DNA from: Clostridium thermopalmarium DSM 5974
Lineage (GTDB): Bacteria; Bacillota; Clostridia; Clostridiales; Clostridiaceae
Reading direction: 5' to 3'
Length of the DNA stretch: 40,701 bases
Assembly: GCF_002995795.1 (NCBI RefSeq)
Contig: NZ_PVXN01000055.1
Coordinates: 1 to 40,701 of the forward strand
Part shown: piece after piece, positions 9,121 to 17,574 of the stretch
Layout of the letters: each line of letters begins with the position of its first letter
How positions within the stretch are numbered: the stretch's first letter is position 1
The notes under the pieces: generated by a model
Databases searched by the model: none
The model's input: the letters and a program-made list of their open reading frames with translations, nothing else
What the model was told of the DNA's origin: nothing
Position numbers and translations under genes: made by a program

Positions 9121-9159
9121 TATTGATTGTACAAAAATAATATATTCATACAATCAATA
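9121..9159. promoter_or_regulatory. Perfect 11-bp inverted repeat upstream of the chemotaxis-type gene
   Basis: TATTGATTGTA (9121-9131) and TACAATCAATA (9149-9159) are exact inverted copies 17 bases apart. The site is about 100 bases upstream of the sensor's start and just below the neighbouring gene's terminator, a likely place for an operator. It lacks a GC core and a T-run, so a terminator is less likely. Confidence 0.4.
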
Positions 9160-9160
9160 A

Positions 9161-9202
9161 AAAATTATCCAGAAGCTTTTCTTATTGCTGCTGGATAATT
9201 TT
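9161..9202 (-). terminator. Terminator of the secreted repeat-protein gene
   Basis: AAAATTATCCAG (9161-9172) pairs exactly with CTGGATAATTTT (9191-9202), a few bases after the stop at 9210, with T-rich flanks in both directions. Confidence 0.8.
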
Positions 9203-9209
9203 TCATATG

Positions 9210-9773
9210 TTATCTTTCTTCTTTATGAGGTTTTGGCATCACTTCTCTCATAGATTCAGCTTGCTTTTGTGTGATTATCCCTTCTTTCACCATCTGTTCT
9301 AGTATATCTTTACCTTTTAAAGCGTTCTTCATATACTCTTTCCTTTGCTCTGGAGACATGTTTTTCGCTTTTTTATGTAATTCTTTAATCTCCTCATCCT
9401 GCTTTTGCAACTTTTCTATGAATTTATTTGCTTGTTCTTGAGTTATTGTTTTATCCTTTACTAATTCATTAAGATCTTTAGTTATCTTCTCTCTTCTTAA
9501 AAGCATTCTTTTATCTCTATTTTTCTCTCTAATATCATCTGCCTCTTCTTTTGTAATAATTCCTTTCTTTACCATATCATCAAATAAAACTCTATATTGT
9601 CTTTCATCTTTGTTTTTCTTAATATAGGAAAGTACATTATCAGCCTTCTCTTGTGTAAGCTTTCTTTCTTTAACTAATTCCTTTAAAGATTCCTTTAATA
9701 AATTTTTATGCTCTCTTCTTCTGCAACAGCTTTCACTTACAGAAGGCCCATTTAAACTCTCTAGAAGCTGCAT
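9210..9773 (-). pseudogene. Main part of a secreted helical-repeat protein (DUF2680-like), split from its signal peptide
   Basis: The 187-codon frame is almost all charged helix and holds about four copies of a short unit of the form LV-x-(K/D)-x-x-(I/L)-T-x-E/Q-(Q/E)-A, for example GIITKEEAD and GIITQKQAES. Such units recall DUF2680 and similar short secreted repeat proteins; no enzyme motif is seen. The frame's ATG at 9773 has no ribosome site. A separate frame starting at 9879, with a strong site and a perfect signal peptide, runs into it out of phase (9733-9879). The two are most simply one exported protein split by a one-base shift near 9735-9775. Whether this is a real mutation, programmed shift or sequence error cannot be told. 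Confidence 0.65.
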
Positions 9774-9879
9774 AAGTTACTTGTGAAATGCTGCTAAGTC
9801 CCATGGATAAAAGTACTGCTCCAATAGCTAATCCATTTAACACATTATTCTTCTTATTGTTTTTCTTACTTTTATTCAT
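9733..9879 (-). pseudogene. Signal-peptide portion of the same frameshifted secreted protein
   Basis: Forty-eight codons starting at ATG 9877-9879 after a strong AAGGAGGAG site. The peptide has a Lys/Asn-rich start, a hydrophobic stretch (GLAIGAVLLSMG) and a likely signal peptidase I site at VTYAA-S (about residue 38). It then reads ten residues unlike the repeat protein and stops at TGA 9733-9735. The downstream repeat frame overlaps it by 41 bases, shifted by one. Confidence 0.65.
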
Positions 9880-9924
9880 TTTTCATCTCCTCCTTCGTTT
9901 TTACTTTTCCCACCTTCTTTCTTT

Positions 9925-9945
9925 ATTATGTACTTCATACATAAT
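9925..9945. promoter_or_regulatory. Short palindrome upstream of the secreted protein gene
   Basis: ATTATGTA (9925-9932) and TACATAAT (9938-9945) are exact inverted copies about 45 bases upstream of the signal-peptide start, a position suited to an operator. No regulator is identified. Confidence 0.3.
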
Positions 9946-10049
9946 CTCTATCATTTTTACTTATAAATAAGTCTTTTATATTTTTTATCGCCATACATAA
10001 AAACATATGTTTCCAGTATATAGAATATGTGTTTTTAAATAAGCATCAC

Positions 10050-10739
10050 TTATTTAATTAATCTCATTAATTCACTTAATTCCTCCTTAGTCAAATTCCT
10101 CCACTGTCCAATTTTTAAGTTTCCAAGCTTAATATTCATAATTCTAATGCGCTTCAATTTAACTACCTTATAACCAAAGACTTGACACATTCTTCTTATT
10201 TGACGATTAAGTCCTTGAGTTAAAATTATATTAAAAACTGTATCATTTATACGTCTTACCTTGCAAGGCTTAGTTTTTGTTCCTAAAATTTTAACTCCGC
10301 TTGCCATACCATTTAAAAAGGAACCCGTAATAGGTTTATCTACTGTTACTATATATTCCTTTTCATGATTATTCTCTGATCTTAAAATCTTATTTACTAT
10401 ATCTCCATCATTAGTAAGCAAAATTAAACCTTGAGAATCCTTATCCAATCTACCTATAGGAAATATACGCTCTTTGTGATCAACAAAATCAATAATATTT
10501 CCTTTCACATGCCTTTCTGTAGTACTTATAATTCCTACTGGCTTATTTAAAGCTATATATACTGGCTTTCTTTTTTTACCTATTTGCTTACCATCAAGTT
10601 TTACAACATCTCCCGCCTCTACATTGCTTCCCAGCTCTGCAATTTTTCCGTTAATAGTAACCCTTTTTGCTTTAATATATTCATCTGCTTCTCTTCTTGA
10701 ACATATACCTGTTTCGCTAATAAATTTATTAATTCTCAT
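10050..10739 (-). CDS. rluF: Pseudouridine synthase, RsuA/RluF family
   Basis: A 229-residue protein with an N-terminal S4 RNA-binding domain (about 1-60, starting MRINKFIS) and a pseudouridine synthase domain whose signature [10 protein letters not shown] carries the catalytic Asp at residue 99. NRQIRRMC, another family motif, is near residue 180. The closest match by eye is RluF, which modifies 23S rRNA near position 2604, but RsuA or RluB cannot be excluded. A GAAAGGG site precedes the ATG. A small hairpin (about 10037-10057) overlaps the stop codon and may contribute to termination. Confidence 0.85.
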   Translation of the reverse strand: MRINKFISETGICSRREADEYIKAKRVTINGKIAELGSNVEAGDVVKLDGKQIGKKRKPVYIALNKPVGIISTTERHVKGNIIDFVDHKERIFPIGRLDKDSQGLILLTNDGDIVNKILRSENNHEKEYIVTVDKPITGSFLNGMASGVKILGTKTKPCKVRRINDTVFNIILTQGLNRQIRRMCQVFGYKVVKLKRIRIMNIKLGNLKIGQWRNLTKEELSELMRLIK

Positions 10740-10920
10740 TTTAGGACCCTTTCTAGTCAGTCATATATCTAATTCTTAATGCTATTATATATCCTAATTT
10801 ATCATATAATACATGATATCATTCCAACCATAAGAAATCTAGAGTTTGCAAAATGAATTTATTCATACAAAGTAATTAATAATCCTTCGCCAATATTTAT
10901 TAATAATTTATCAATATATA

Positions 10921-10948
10921 TTGACATTATTTAATAATATGTTAATAT
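10921..10948 (+). promoter_or_regulatory. Predicted promoter of the ammonium transporter gene
   Basis: TTGACA (10921-10926), a 16-base spacer and TAATAT (10943-10948) form a good sigma-A promoter about 90 bases upstream of the amt start. The rest of 10740-11020 is very AT-rich with no gene or clear hairpin that I can see. Confidence 0.6.
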
Positions 10949-11039
10949 ATATACTAATATAGTGATAATATATCAATTAAGACTCAATTTATTAACCAAA
11001 TTAATTTTTATGCTTTTATAAATGGGGGGGCGATTTTTT

Positions 11040-12275
11040 ATGAATTTAGTAAACAAAACAGACACTATTTTTATGATTTTTGCAGCAGCATTAGTGTTTT
11101 TAATGACACCAGGGTTAGCTTTATTTTACGGGGGCATGGTTAGAAGGAAAAACATACTAAGCACTACTATGCACAGTTATGCTGCTATAGCATTGATTTC
11201 AATTCAATGGATATTAATTGGTTACACTTTGTGCTTTGGAACAGATATTGGGGGTTTAATAGGAGATTTTAGATGGCTAGGGCTAAAAGGAGTAAATTTT
11301 ATACCAAATGCAGCTTATGCCTCAAACATTCCTCAACAAATATTTATGTTATTTCAACTTATGTTTGCTATAATAACTCCCGCTTTAATTTCTGGAGCTA
11401 TAGCAGAAAGAATGAGATTTTTACCTTTTGTAATTTTTATTTTACTTTGGACCACTTTTGTTTATGATCCTTTAGCACATTGGGTATGGGGTGCTGGAGG
11501 TTGGATAAGAAACTTAGGGGCTTTAGATTTTGCAGGTGGAAATGTTATTCATATCAGTTCAGGTATTTCAGGTTTAGTTTTAGCCATAGTACTAGGAAAA
11601 AGAAAAAAATCAGGAGAAGCTGCACCTAGTAATTTGCCAATGACCATGCTAGGAGCCGGAATATTGTGGTTTGGATGGATTGGATTTAATGCTGGAAGTG
11701 CATTAGGCGTAAATGATATAGCATTAAATGCATTTATTACTACCAATACTTCAGCTGCTTCGGGAGCTATTGGCTGGAGTTTATGTGAATTGTTTACTAA
11801 AAAGAAGGTAACTTCCTTAGGTGTGGCCAGTGGAGCCATTGCTGGTCTTGTATCTATAACTCCTGGAGCTGGATTTGTAAGTCCATTGTCAGCCATGTTG
11901 ATTGGTCTTATAGGAGGTATTATATGCTTCTTTGCAGTGACTGTTATGAAAAATAGATTTAGGTATGATGATGCTTTAGATGCTTTTGGATGTCATGGAA
12001 TTGGTGGAATATGGGGAGGAATAGCTACTGGAATATTTGCTTCAAAAGCTGTAAATCCTGATGGAGCTAATGGATTAATATTGGGAAACTTTAAATTATT
12101 AGAAGTTCAATTGATTTCAATAATAGCTACAGTTATTTTTGCAGCAATAATGACATTTGTAATCATAAAATTTATAAGTAAATTTATTGACATAAGGGTA
12201 ACTGAGGAAGCAGAAGAAACTGGCCTAGATATGTCAGAGCATTCCGAAGAAGCTTATGGTGATATTGCCGTGTAA
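11040..12275 (+). CDS. amt: Ammonium transporter (Amt family)
   Basis: A 411-residue membrane protein with about eleven transmembrane segments, carrying NH4+/NH3 into the cell. Recognisable Amt features are FYGGMVRRKN early on, the pore histidines in DPLAHW and FGCHGIGG, and the GFNAGSA segment. The protein ends in an acidic cytoplasmic tail rich in Glu. The ATG at 11040 was chosen because the seven-G ribosome site overlaps the upstream ATG at 11022. No glnK/glnB gene follows, unlike the usual amtB-glnK pair, so its PII partner must be elsewhere. Confidence 0.92.
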   Translation: MNLVNKTDTIFMIFAAALVFLMTPGLALFYGGMVRRKNILSTTMHSYAAIALISIQWILIGYTLCFGTDIGGLIGDFRWLGLKGVNFIPNAAYASNIPQQIFMLFQLMFAIITPALISGAIAERMRFLPFVIFILLWTTFVYDPLAHWVWGAGGWIRNLGALDFAGGNVIHISSGISGLVLAIVLGKRKKSGEAAPSNLPMTMLGAGILWFGWIGFNAGSALGVNDIALNAFITTNTSAASGAIGWSLCELFTKKKVTSLGVASGAIAGLVSITPGAGFVSPLSAMLIGLIGGIICFFAVTVMKNRFRYDDALDAFGCHGIGGIWGGIATGIFASKAVNPDGANGLILGNFKLLEVQLISIIATVIFAAIMTFVIIKFISKFIDIRVTEEAEETGLDMSEHSEEAYGDIAV

Positions 12276-12310
12276 AAAGAGTAGAATTAAACAAAAACAG
12301 CTAATTATTC

Positions 12311-12334
12311 GAGTGAGCCTTTTTAGGCTCACTC
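12311..12334. terminator. Hairpin at the end of the amt and DUF606 genes
   Basis: GAGTGAGCCT (12311-12320) and AGGCTCACTC (12325-12334) form a perfect 10-bp stem with a TTTT loop between convergent genes. It overlaps the stop codon of the DUF606 gene at 12329. There is no long T-run after it. Confidence 0.6.
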
Positions 12335-12781
12335 ATGTCCATTTTCTTCCAATTCTTTTCTATCTATCATAGAGTTATAAGCCATTCCAGCCAAAATTAA
12401 TAATCCTCCAACAACTTTTCCCTTAGATATTTCCATACCAGTAAGATAATCCAATACAATTCCAGTAAAAAGCTGGCCAATAAAGATAAGCAAGGTTGAG
12501 TATATAGTAGGAATTTTAGGTATTATAATATTCGATATAATAACCACCATGACTCCTAAAAATCCTCCAAAATAAGCCCAAGCCGGTATACTATGAAGTT
12601 TTTCACCGAATGCCACTTTTCTCTCAATAATAAACACTAATATAAGAGCAGAAATCACTCCCACAAAAAAGTTTACAAAACTCGATTGAAATGCTCCTAT
12701 TCTTTTCCCTAAACTCGAATTTACTATCATAGAAAGAAGGGTTAGTACACCAGAAGCAAAAGCTAAAATTATGTATATCAT
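12329..12781 (-). CDS. DUF606/YdcZ-type small DMT-superfamily membrane protein
   Basis: A 150-residue protein with about five hydrophobic helices, typical of the DUF606 (YdcZ) branch of the drug/metabolite transporter superfamily. The substrate is unknown. It lies 15 bases downstream of a second member of the same family, and the two probably form a paired transporter, as small DMT proteins often do. An AGAAAGGA site lies before the ATG. Confidence 0.8.
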   Translation of the reverse strand: MIYIILAFASGVLTLLSMIVNSSLGKRIGAFQSSFVNFFVGVISALILVFIIERKVAFGEKLHSIPAWAYFGGFLGVMVVIISNIIIPKIPTIYSTLLIFIGQLFTGIVLDYLTGMEISKGKVVGGLLILAGMAYNSMIDRKELEENGHE

Positions 12782-12796
12782 TTCTAATATTCCTTT

Positions 12797-13219
12797 CTAG
12801 TAAATTATCATAATAGCTATTCCTGTAAAAGCTAGTCCAAAGCCTATGAGTTTTTCTCTTTTAAAATGATATTTATCCATTCCAAGTAATCCAAAATGAT
12901 CTATAATAACTGCGGCAACTGATTGACCAAGTAATCCTAATGATAAACTTAAAGATACTCCTAAATTTTTATAGCATACATTGTTGAATAAAGTTAACAC
13001 AACACCTATAGTACCACCAGAGAATAAATAAAATGGAATTCTTCTTTTTAAATTAATTCCTTTCCCTTTGCCTATTAATATTACACTTATTGTAATGAGA
13101 GCTACAATCTGTGTTATAAGCACTCCTAAATAGTCACCAACATAACTTGCAAGAGTTCCATTAAAACTTACCATAACTGCAATTATTAATCCTATAAAAA
13201 CTGCGGATAGTTTATACAT
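12797..13219 (-). CDS. DUF606/YdcZ-type small DMT-superfamily membrane protein, partner
   Basis: A 140-residue protein of about five transmembrane helices with the same family features as its downstream neighbour (GxxxxxxFNGxL near the start, LGLLGQSV near the middle). It is the first gene of a two-gene operon. An AGGAAGTG site precedes the ATG. A dimer of the two products, inserted with opposite topology, is a reasonable inference; nothing in the sequence shows the cargo. Confidence 0.8.
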   Translation of the reverse strand: MYKLSAVFIGLIIAVMVSFNGTLASYVGDYLGVLITQIVALITISVILIGKGKGINLKRRIPFYLFSGGTIGVVLTLFNNVCYKNLGVSLSLSLGLLGQSVAAVIIDHFGLLGMDKYHFKREKLIGFGLAFTGIAIMIIY

Positions 13220-13303
13220 ATCATATTCACTTCCTTTGATGCTTCTCTCTTCTATTAAATATAATAACTTATTTTGGATATCAAAACAATCTTTTCCAAA
13301 GAA

Positions 13304-13340
13304 AAATAGGAGATAACTAACTCTTAGCTATCTCCTATTT
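13304..13340 (-). terminator. Terminator of the pot operon
   Basis: A 17-bp stem with one mismatch (13304-13320 with 13324-13340) lies 15 bases past the potCD stop. On the minus strand it ends in TTTTTC. Confidence 0.8.
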
Positions 13341-13355
13341 CTTAAAATATTTCTT

Positions 13356-15194
13356 CTATTGCTTAACTTGTGACCAAATCCTATCAAATTCAGTTATAGA
13401 TTCTCCTATATCCTTTAAATACTCACCCTTTGCAACTTCTTCCTCTGGCGGATAAACCGCTTCATCAGAAAGCATTTCTTCGTCCATAAGTTTCTGAGCC
13501 TCTTTATTAGGATTTCCATATGGAAATGCTTTAGATATTTCAGCTGAAATTTCTGGATCCATTACAAAGTTTATAAATAGCTCAGCAGCTTTAATATTTT
13601 TTGCATCCTTAGGAATTACAAAATTATCCTGCTGAAGAAAGAGTCCTTCTTTTGGTATTACATATTTAACATTAGGATTTTCTCTTCTTGCAAGAGAACC
13701 TTCTGCTCCCCAAGCAAATATAACCTTGGCTTCTCCATTTATAAGAGAAGTCTTTGGACTATCGCTGTCGTAAGCCTTAATGTTAGGTTGAAGCTTTTTA
13801 AGCTCTTCCTTTGCCTTTGCCAAAGCTTCTGGAGAAGTCTCATTTATGGAATATCCAAGTTTCTTTAGTGTAATACCTATAATAGCTCTTTGGTCATCTA
13901 ATATTGTCAATGAATTTTTAAATTCATCTTTCCATAAATCAGCATAGCTTGTTATAGCTCCCTCTGGAATCTTAGAGCTGTCATAGGCTATTATCCCAGC
14001 AAGCCACATATATGGCAAACTGTATTTATTACCTTTATCAAAAGGTAAATTCATAAATTGAGGATCTATATTTTTTAGATTTGGAATATTATCCTTATTA
14101 ATCTCTCTGATTAAATTCTGCTTTTTAAGGATTTCCACCATAAAGTCACTGGCTACAGCAATATCATAATCTCCTCCACCTGCCATAAGCTTTGCAAGCA
14201 TCTCTTCATTAGATGAAAAAGTGCTGTAGTTAACCTTTATATTGTAAGTCTCCTCAAATTTATCTATGACAGACTCAGGAAGATATTCAGACCAGTTAAA
14301 TACATTTAGTACTTCCTTTGGTGCATCATTCGCCTTAGCAAATTCCCAGATTCCATAGCTTGCCCCTGAAATCACAAGTACAATAGAAAGCACCACTGTA
14401 CCTATTTTTTTCATGTTAAGATTAACATTCTTCAAAGCTGAGGATAATCCTATTACAACAAAGGTAAACACAATGATTATTGTAGATAAAGCATTTATTT
14501 CAGGAGTTACCCCAAACTTAACCATTGAAAATACCTTAAGCGGAAGAGTTGTACTTCCTGCTCCTGCAACGAAGAAACTTATAATTACATCATCTAAAGA
14601 TAACGTAAATGCAAGCAGTGCCCCACCAATAACTCCAGGCATAATTATAGGTAGTGTAACATAAAAAAATGTCTGCATAGGTGTTGCACCTAAATCTAGT
14701 GCAGCTTCTTCTACAGATATATCAAAGCCATCTAACCTTGTCCTTACAACTGCTATTACATAAGCTATGCTAAAAGTTATATGTGCAATAATTAAAGTAA
14801 CTCTTCCAAGAGGCATATTTATAACTGAGAAAAAAGCAAGCAGTGATATACCCATAACTATTTCTGGTATAACTAAAGGTATATTCAGCACAGAATCTAT
14901 TATATTTTTTCCTCTAAATTTATATCTATAAAGTCCTATTGCAGCTAATGTACCTATAATAGTAGCAATTATAGTACTTATAATTGCTACTATTAATGAG
15001 TTCTTTACCGCTTCTAATATACCAGCATTATGCATTAAGCTCTCATACCACTTAAATGTAAATCCTGTCCAAACTACATTAAGCTTAGATTCATTAAATG
15101 AGAAGACTATAAGCACCATTATAGGAATATATAAAAACATGTATATTAATAATGCATACATTCCTTTAAGTATTTTTCCTGTTGAACCTTTCAC
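13356..15194 (-). CDS. potCD: PotC-PotD fusion: polyamine ABC permease joined to its binding protein
   Basis: A 612-residue fusion. Residues 1-258 are a PotC-like permease with about six membrane segments and the EAA loop EEAALDLGATP (162-172) that contacts PotA. Residues 262-285 form one more hydrophobic segment that replaces the signal peptide and anchors the next domain outside the cell. From about 295 to the end is a PotD-like spermidine/putrescine binding protein (starting LNVFNWSEYLP). Such fusions are known in several Firmicutes. The GTG start lies 3 bases after the potB stop and uses the GGAGG within the end of potB. No separate potD is present, consistent with the fusion being the only binding protein. 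Polyamine specificity is by family. Confidence 0.88.
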   Translation of the reverse strand: MKGSTGKILKGMYALLIYMFLYIPIMVLIVFSFNESKLNVVWTGFTFKWYESLMHNAGILEAVKNSLIVAIISTIIATIIGTLAAIGLYRYKFRGKNIIDSVLNIPLVIPEIVMGISLLAFFSVINMPLGRVTLIIAHITFSIAYVIAVVRTRLDGFDISVEEAALDLGATPMQTFFYVTLPIIMPGVIGGALLAFTLSLDDVIISFFVAGAGSTTLPLKVFSMVKFGVTPEINALSTIIIVFTFVVIGLSSALKNVNLNMKKIGTVVLSIVLVISGASYGIWEFAKANDAPKEVLNVFNWSEYLPESVIDKFEETYNIKVNYSTFSSNEEMLAKLMAGGGDYDIAVASDFMVEILKKQNLIREINKDNIPNLKNIDPQFMNLPFDKGNKYSLPYMWLAGIIAYDSSKIPEGAITSYADLWKDEFKNSLTILDDQRAIIGITLKKLGYSINETSPEALAKAKEELKKLQPNIKAYDSDSPKTSLINGEAKVIFAWGAEGSLARRENPNVKYVIPKEGLFLQQDNFVIPKDAKNIKAAELFINFVMDPEISAEISKAFPYGNPNKEAQKLMDEEMLSDEAVYPPEEEVAKGEYLKDIGESITEFDRIWSQVKQ

Positions 15195-15197
15195 CTT

Positions 15198-16088
15198 CTA
15201 TAACACCTCCCATTTATTTTTATTGCCGCTAAATTTAGTGTAATAGAAGATTAATATTATCATTACTATCATGAGAATAACAGATATAGCTGATCCAAAA
15301 GGCCAGTCTCTTGCGGTTAAAAATTGGTTCTTAACCAAATTACTCATAAGCACAACTTTGCTTCCTCCCATTAAATCTGTTATAAAAAACAATCCAAGGG
15401 TTGGAACAAACACCAAAAGAGAACCTGATAATATACCTCCCTTTGTAAGAGGAAGCGTTATCTTCAAAAATTTATTTAACGGACTTGCTCCTAAGTCATC
15501 TGCGGCTTCTAAAAGGCTCATATCTAGTTTTTCAATTGATGAATAAAGAGGAAGTACCATAAATGGGAACATCATGTATAGCATTCCTATCATTACAGCT
15601 ATGTTATTATACATAAGATGTAAAGGTTCATTTATTAATCCTATTCCTAAAAGAATATGATTTAAAATCCCCTCAGTTCTTAACAATATTATCATAGCAT
15701 AGGTTCTTACCAAGGAGTTTGTCCAGAATGGTAATATAATCAATAATAAAAATAATGGTTTTAATCTTTTTCCAGCCCGTGCAATTATAAATGCAAAAGG
15801 ATATCCAAGTACCAAACATATTACAGTAGTAGCTAATCCTATCAAAAGTGATTTAATAAATATGGTAATATAAAGTTTATTAAATATTCTAGCATAGTTA
15901 TTCAATGTAAATTTAAATATAATATTTCCTGTTTCTCCTCTTGAAGAAAAGCTGACTATAAGAATTAAAATTAATGGTACTATGAAAAATGCTAACATCC
16001 ATAAAGTTACTGGCATTACCGTTGCTATCATGCCTGCCTTTTCTTTAAGCTTGTTCATTATTCTGCTAAGGGAATTTCTATTTTCCAT
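15198..16088 (-). CDS. potB: Polyamine ABC transporter permease PotB
   Basis: A 296-residue inner-membrane permease with about six transmembrane segments and the EAA loop (EAADDLGASP) for coupling to the ATPase. It would pair with the PotC half of the fusion. The ATG at 16088 is spaced correctly from GGGAGGT; the GTG two codons earlier is too close. It follows potA by 14 bases and precedes potCD by 3. Confidence 0.88.
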   Translation of the reverse strand: MENRNSLSRIMNKLKEKAGMIATVMPVTLWMLAFFIVPLILILIVSFSSRGETGNIIFKFTLNNYARIFNKLYITIFIKSLLIGLATTVICLVLGYPFAFIIARAGKRLKPLFLLLIILPFWTNSLVRTYAMIILLRTEGILNHILLGIGLINEPLHLMYNNIAVMIGMLYMMFPFMVLPLYSSIEKLDMSLLEAADDLGASPLNKFLKITLPLTKGGILSGSLLVFVPTLGLFFITDLMGGSKVVLMSNLVKNQFLTARDWPFGSAISVILMIVMIILIFYYTKFSGNKNKWEVL

Positions 16089-16102
16089 CTTCACTACCTC
16101 CC

Positions 16103-17188
16103 TTAAGCCTTAATAACTACTGTATGCATTGATTTCCAAGTAACAAAATAGTCTTTTACGCCATCTTGGAAATTAAAGCTTTGCCCTATTGGTTCATTTA
16201 CTATAATTTCTTTACCGTTTTTTAGAATCATTACTGTTTTAACAGAAGAACCAACGTATATTCTTTCCTTCAGCTTACATTGAAGCCATACATCTCCATC
16301 TTCTGGCTCTGTCTTTATTTTTATTCTCTCCGGTCTTACTGAAACAGTAAACTTATCTCCTAAATCATAATTTAGATTTGGAATTCTTATTATATCCTGT
16401 TCTTCTTCAAGATGAAGTAATACTTCTGTTTCTTTTATCTTAATTACTTCCCCTTCAAGAATATTTGTTTCTCCTAAGAAATCAGCAACGAATTTAGTTT
16501 TTGGCCTTTCGTAGAGCTCCTCTGGTACTCCTACCTGCTCTATCACTCCTTTATTCATAACCACTATCCTGTCAGACATAGTTAGTGCCTCTTCTTGATC
16601 ATGCGTTACAAATATAAAGGTTATGCCAAGGCTCCTTTGAAGATATTTAAGTTCCAATTGCATCTGTTTGCGAAGTTTTAGGTCAAGAGCGCCCAGCGGT
16701 TCATCTAGTAGCAGAACCTTTGGATTATTAATTAAGGCTCTAGCAATAGATACACGTTGCTTTTGACCGCCGCTTAGCTGAGATGGCATTCTAGTTTCAT
16801 ACCCTTCTAATCGAACAACCTTGAGCATTTCCAGTACCCTTTTATTAATCTCATCCTTTGGCACCTTTTTCATTTTCAAACCAAAGGCAATATTATCATA
16901 AATATTCATATGAGGGAATAAAGCATAGTTTTGAAATGCTGTATTTACAGGCCTTTGATGAGGTGACTTATTAGTAATATTTTCTCCATCTATTATTATT
17001 TTTCCACTAGTAGGTGTTTCAAACCCTGCAATCATTCTTAAAGTAGTAGTTTTTCCACAACCACTTGGACCTAATATAGTCAGAAATTCTCCTTTTTTAA
17101 CCTCAAGGTTTAAGTTATTAACCACCATCTCCTCTTGATCATAAACCTTACAAACATTTAATAATTGAACAAAAATATCTCCTGTCAC
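16103..17188 (-). CDS. potA: Polyamine ABC transporter ATPase PotA
   Basis: A 361-residue ATPase. It shows Walker [10 protein letters not shown] (about 39-47), the signature LSGGQKQR, Walker [12 protein letters not shown] and the H-loop FVTHDQEEA, followed by a C-terminal TOBE-type domain (SVRPERIK) used for regulation in this family. It drives polyamine import with PotB and PotCD, and is the first gene of the operon. The likely start is a GTG at 17188, with an AGGAG about 10 bases upstream. Confidence 0.9.
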   Translation of the reverse strand: MTGDIFVQLLNVCKVYDQEEMVVNNLNLEVKKGEFLTILGPSGCGKTTTLRMIAGFETPTSGKIIIDGENITNKSPHQRPVNTAFQNYALFPHMNIYDNIAFGLKMKKVPKDEINKRVLEMLKVVRLEGYETRMPSQLSGGQKQRVSIARALINNPKVLLLDEPLGALDLKLRKQMQLELKYLQRSLGITFIFVTHDQEEALTMSDRIVVMNKGVIEQVGVPEELYERPKTKFVADFLGETNILEGEVIKIKETEVLLHLEEEQDIIRIPNLNYDLGDKFTVSVRPERIKIKTEPEDGDVWLQCKLKERIYVGSSVKTVMILKNGKEIIVNEPIGQSFNFQDGVKDYFVTWKSMHTVVIKA

Positions 17189-17290
17189 ACCTTAACAACT
17201 CCTTTACTAACAATATTTTATATACTTATTTGGTTTTGAGTATTTGTAAAAATTTTTAATTTTTATAAGTAAGTTTAATAAAATAAAAAT

Positions 17291-17375
17291 AAAAACCCCT
17301 CATGGCATATTTAAAGCCAAAAAGAAGGTTATTAAATACCATTATAACTATAGTCAAACCTACATATCATAACCC
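17291..17375 (-). promoter_or_regulatory. Structured leader of the pot operon with a terminator-like hairpin (candidate attenuator)
   Basis: On the minus strand the leader begins near 17374 with GGTTAT (17374-17369), which can pair with ATAACC (17332-17327). The same AACC can instead pair with GGTT (17297-17294) around an inner TGGC/GCCA stem (17319-17316 with 17306-17303), followed by a T-rich run, TTTTTATTTTT. The two pairings exclude each other, which is the layout of an attenuator or riboswitch. No known class is recognised. The hairpin lies about 100 bases ahead of potA. The rest of 17410-17530 shows nothing clear. Confidence 0.45.
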
Positions 17376-17380
17376 ATACG

Positions 17381-17409
17381 AATATAACATAATTGTTTCT
17401 AAATCTCAA
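17381..17409 (-). promoter_or_regulatory. Predicted promoter of the pot operon
   Basis: On the minus strand TTGAGA (17409-17404), a 17-base spacer and TATATT (17386-17381) form a near-consensus sigma-A promoter. Transcription would start near 17374 and give a leader of about 185 bases before potA. Confidence 0.6.
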
Positions 17410-17531
17410 TAGTTTTTTGCTATTATTCCGCAATTTTTTTAAGTCCATCAAACCATTGAGAAATAAGGGTTTAGCTTACTTTATGCCTATTTTCTAATTT
17501 GCTTCTAAAAATAGCAAAATATACTATATAA

Positions 17532-17567
17532 AAAGTTGCATAGCACTTTAAAATGCTATACAACCTT
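17532..17567 (-). terminator. Terminator of the ABC exporter operon
   Basis: A 14-bp stem with a few wobble pairs (17532-17545 with 17554-17567) lies directly after the exporter stop, followed on the minus strand by a short T-run. Confidence 0.7.
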
Positions 17568-17574
17568 TATATAT

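Noticed and set aside
9733-9773. Programmed frameshift site in the secreted protein
   Set aside because: The overlap contains no convincing slippery heptamer in the correct phase for the needed +1 shift, so I do not claim recoding there.
10740-11020. A riboswitch ahead of amt
   Set aside because: The region has a good promoter but no stable paired structure beyond AT-rich noise.
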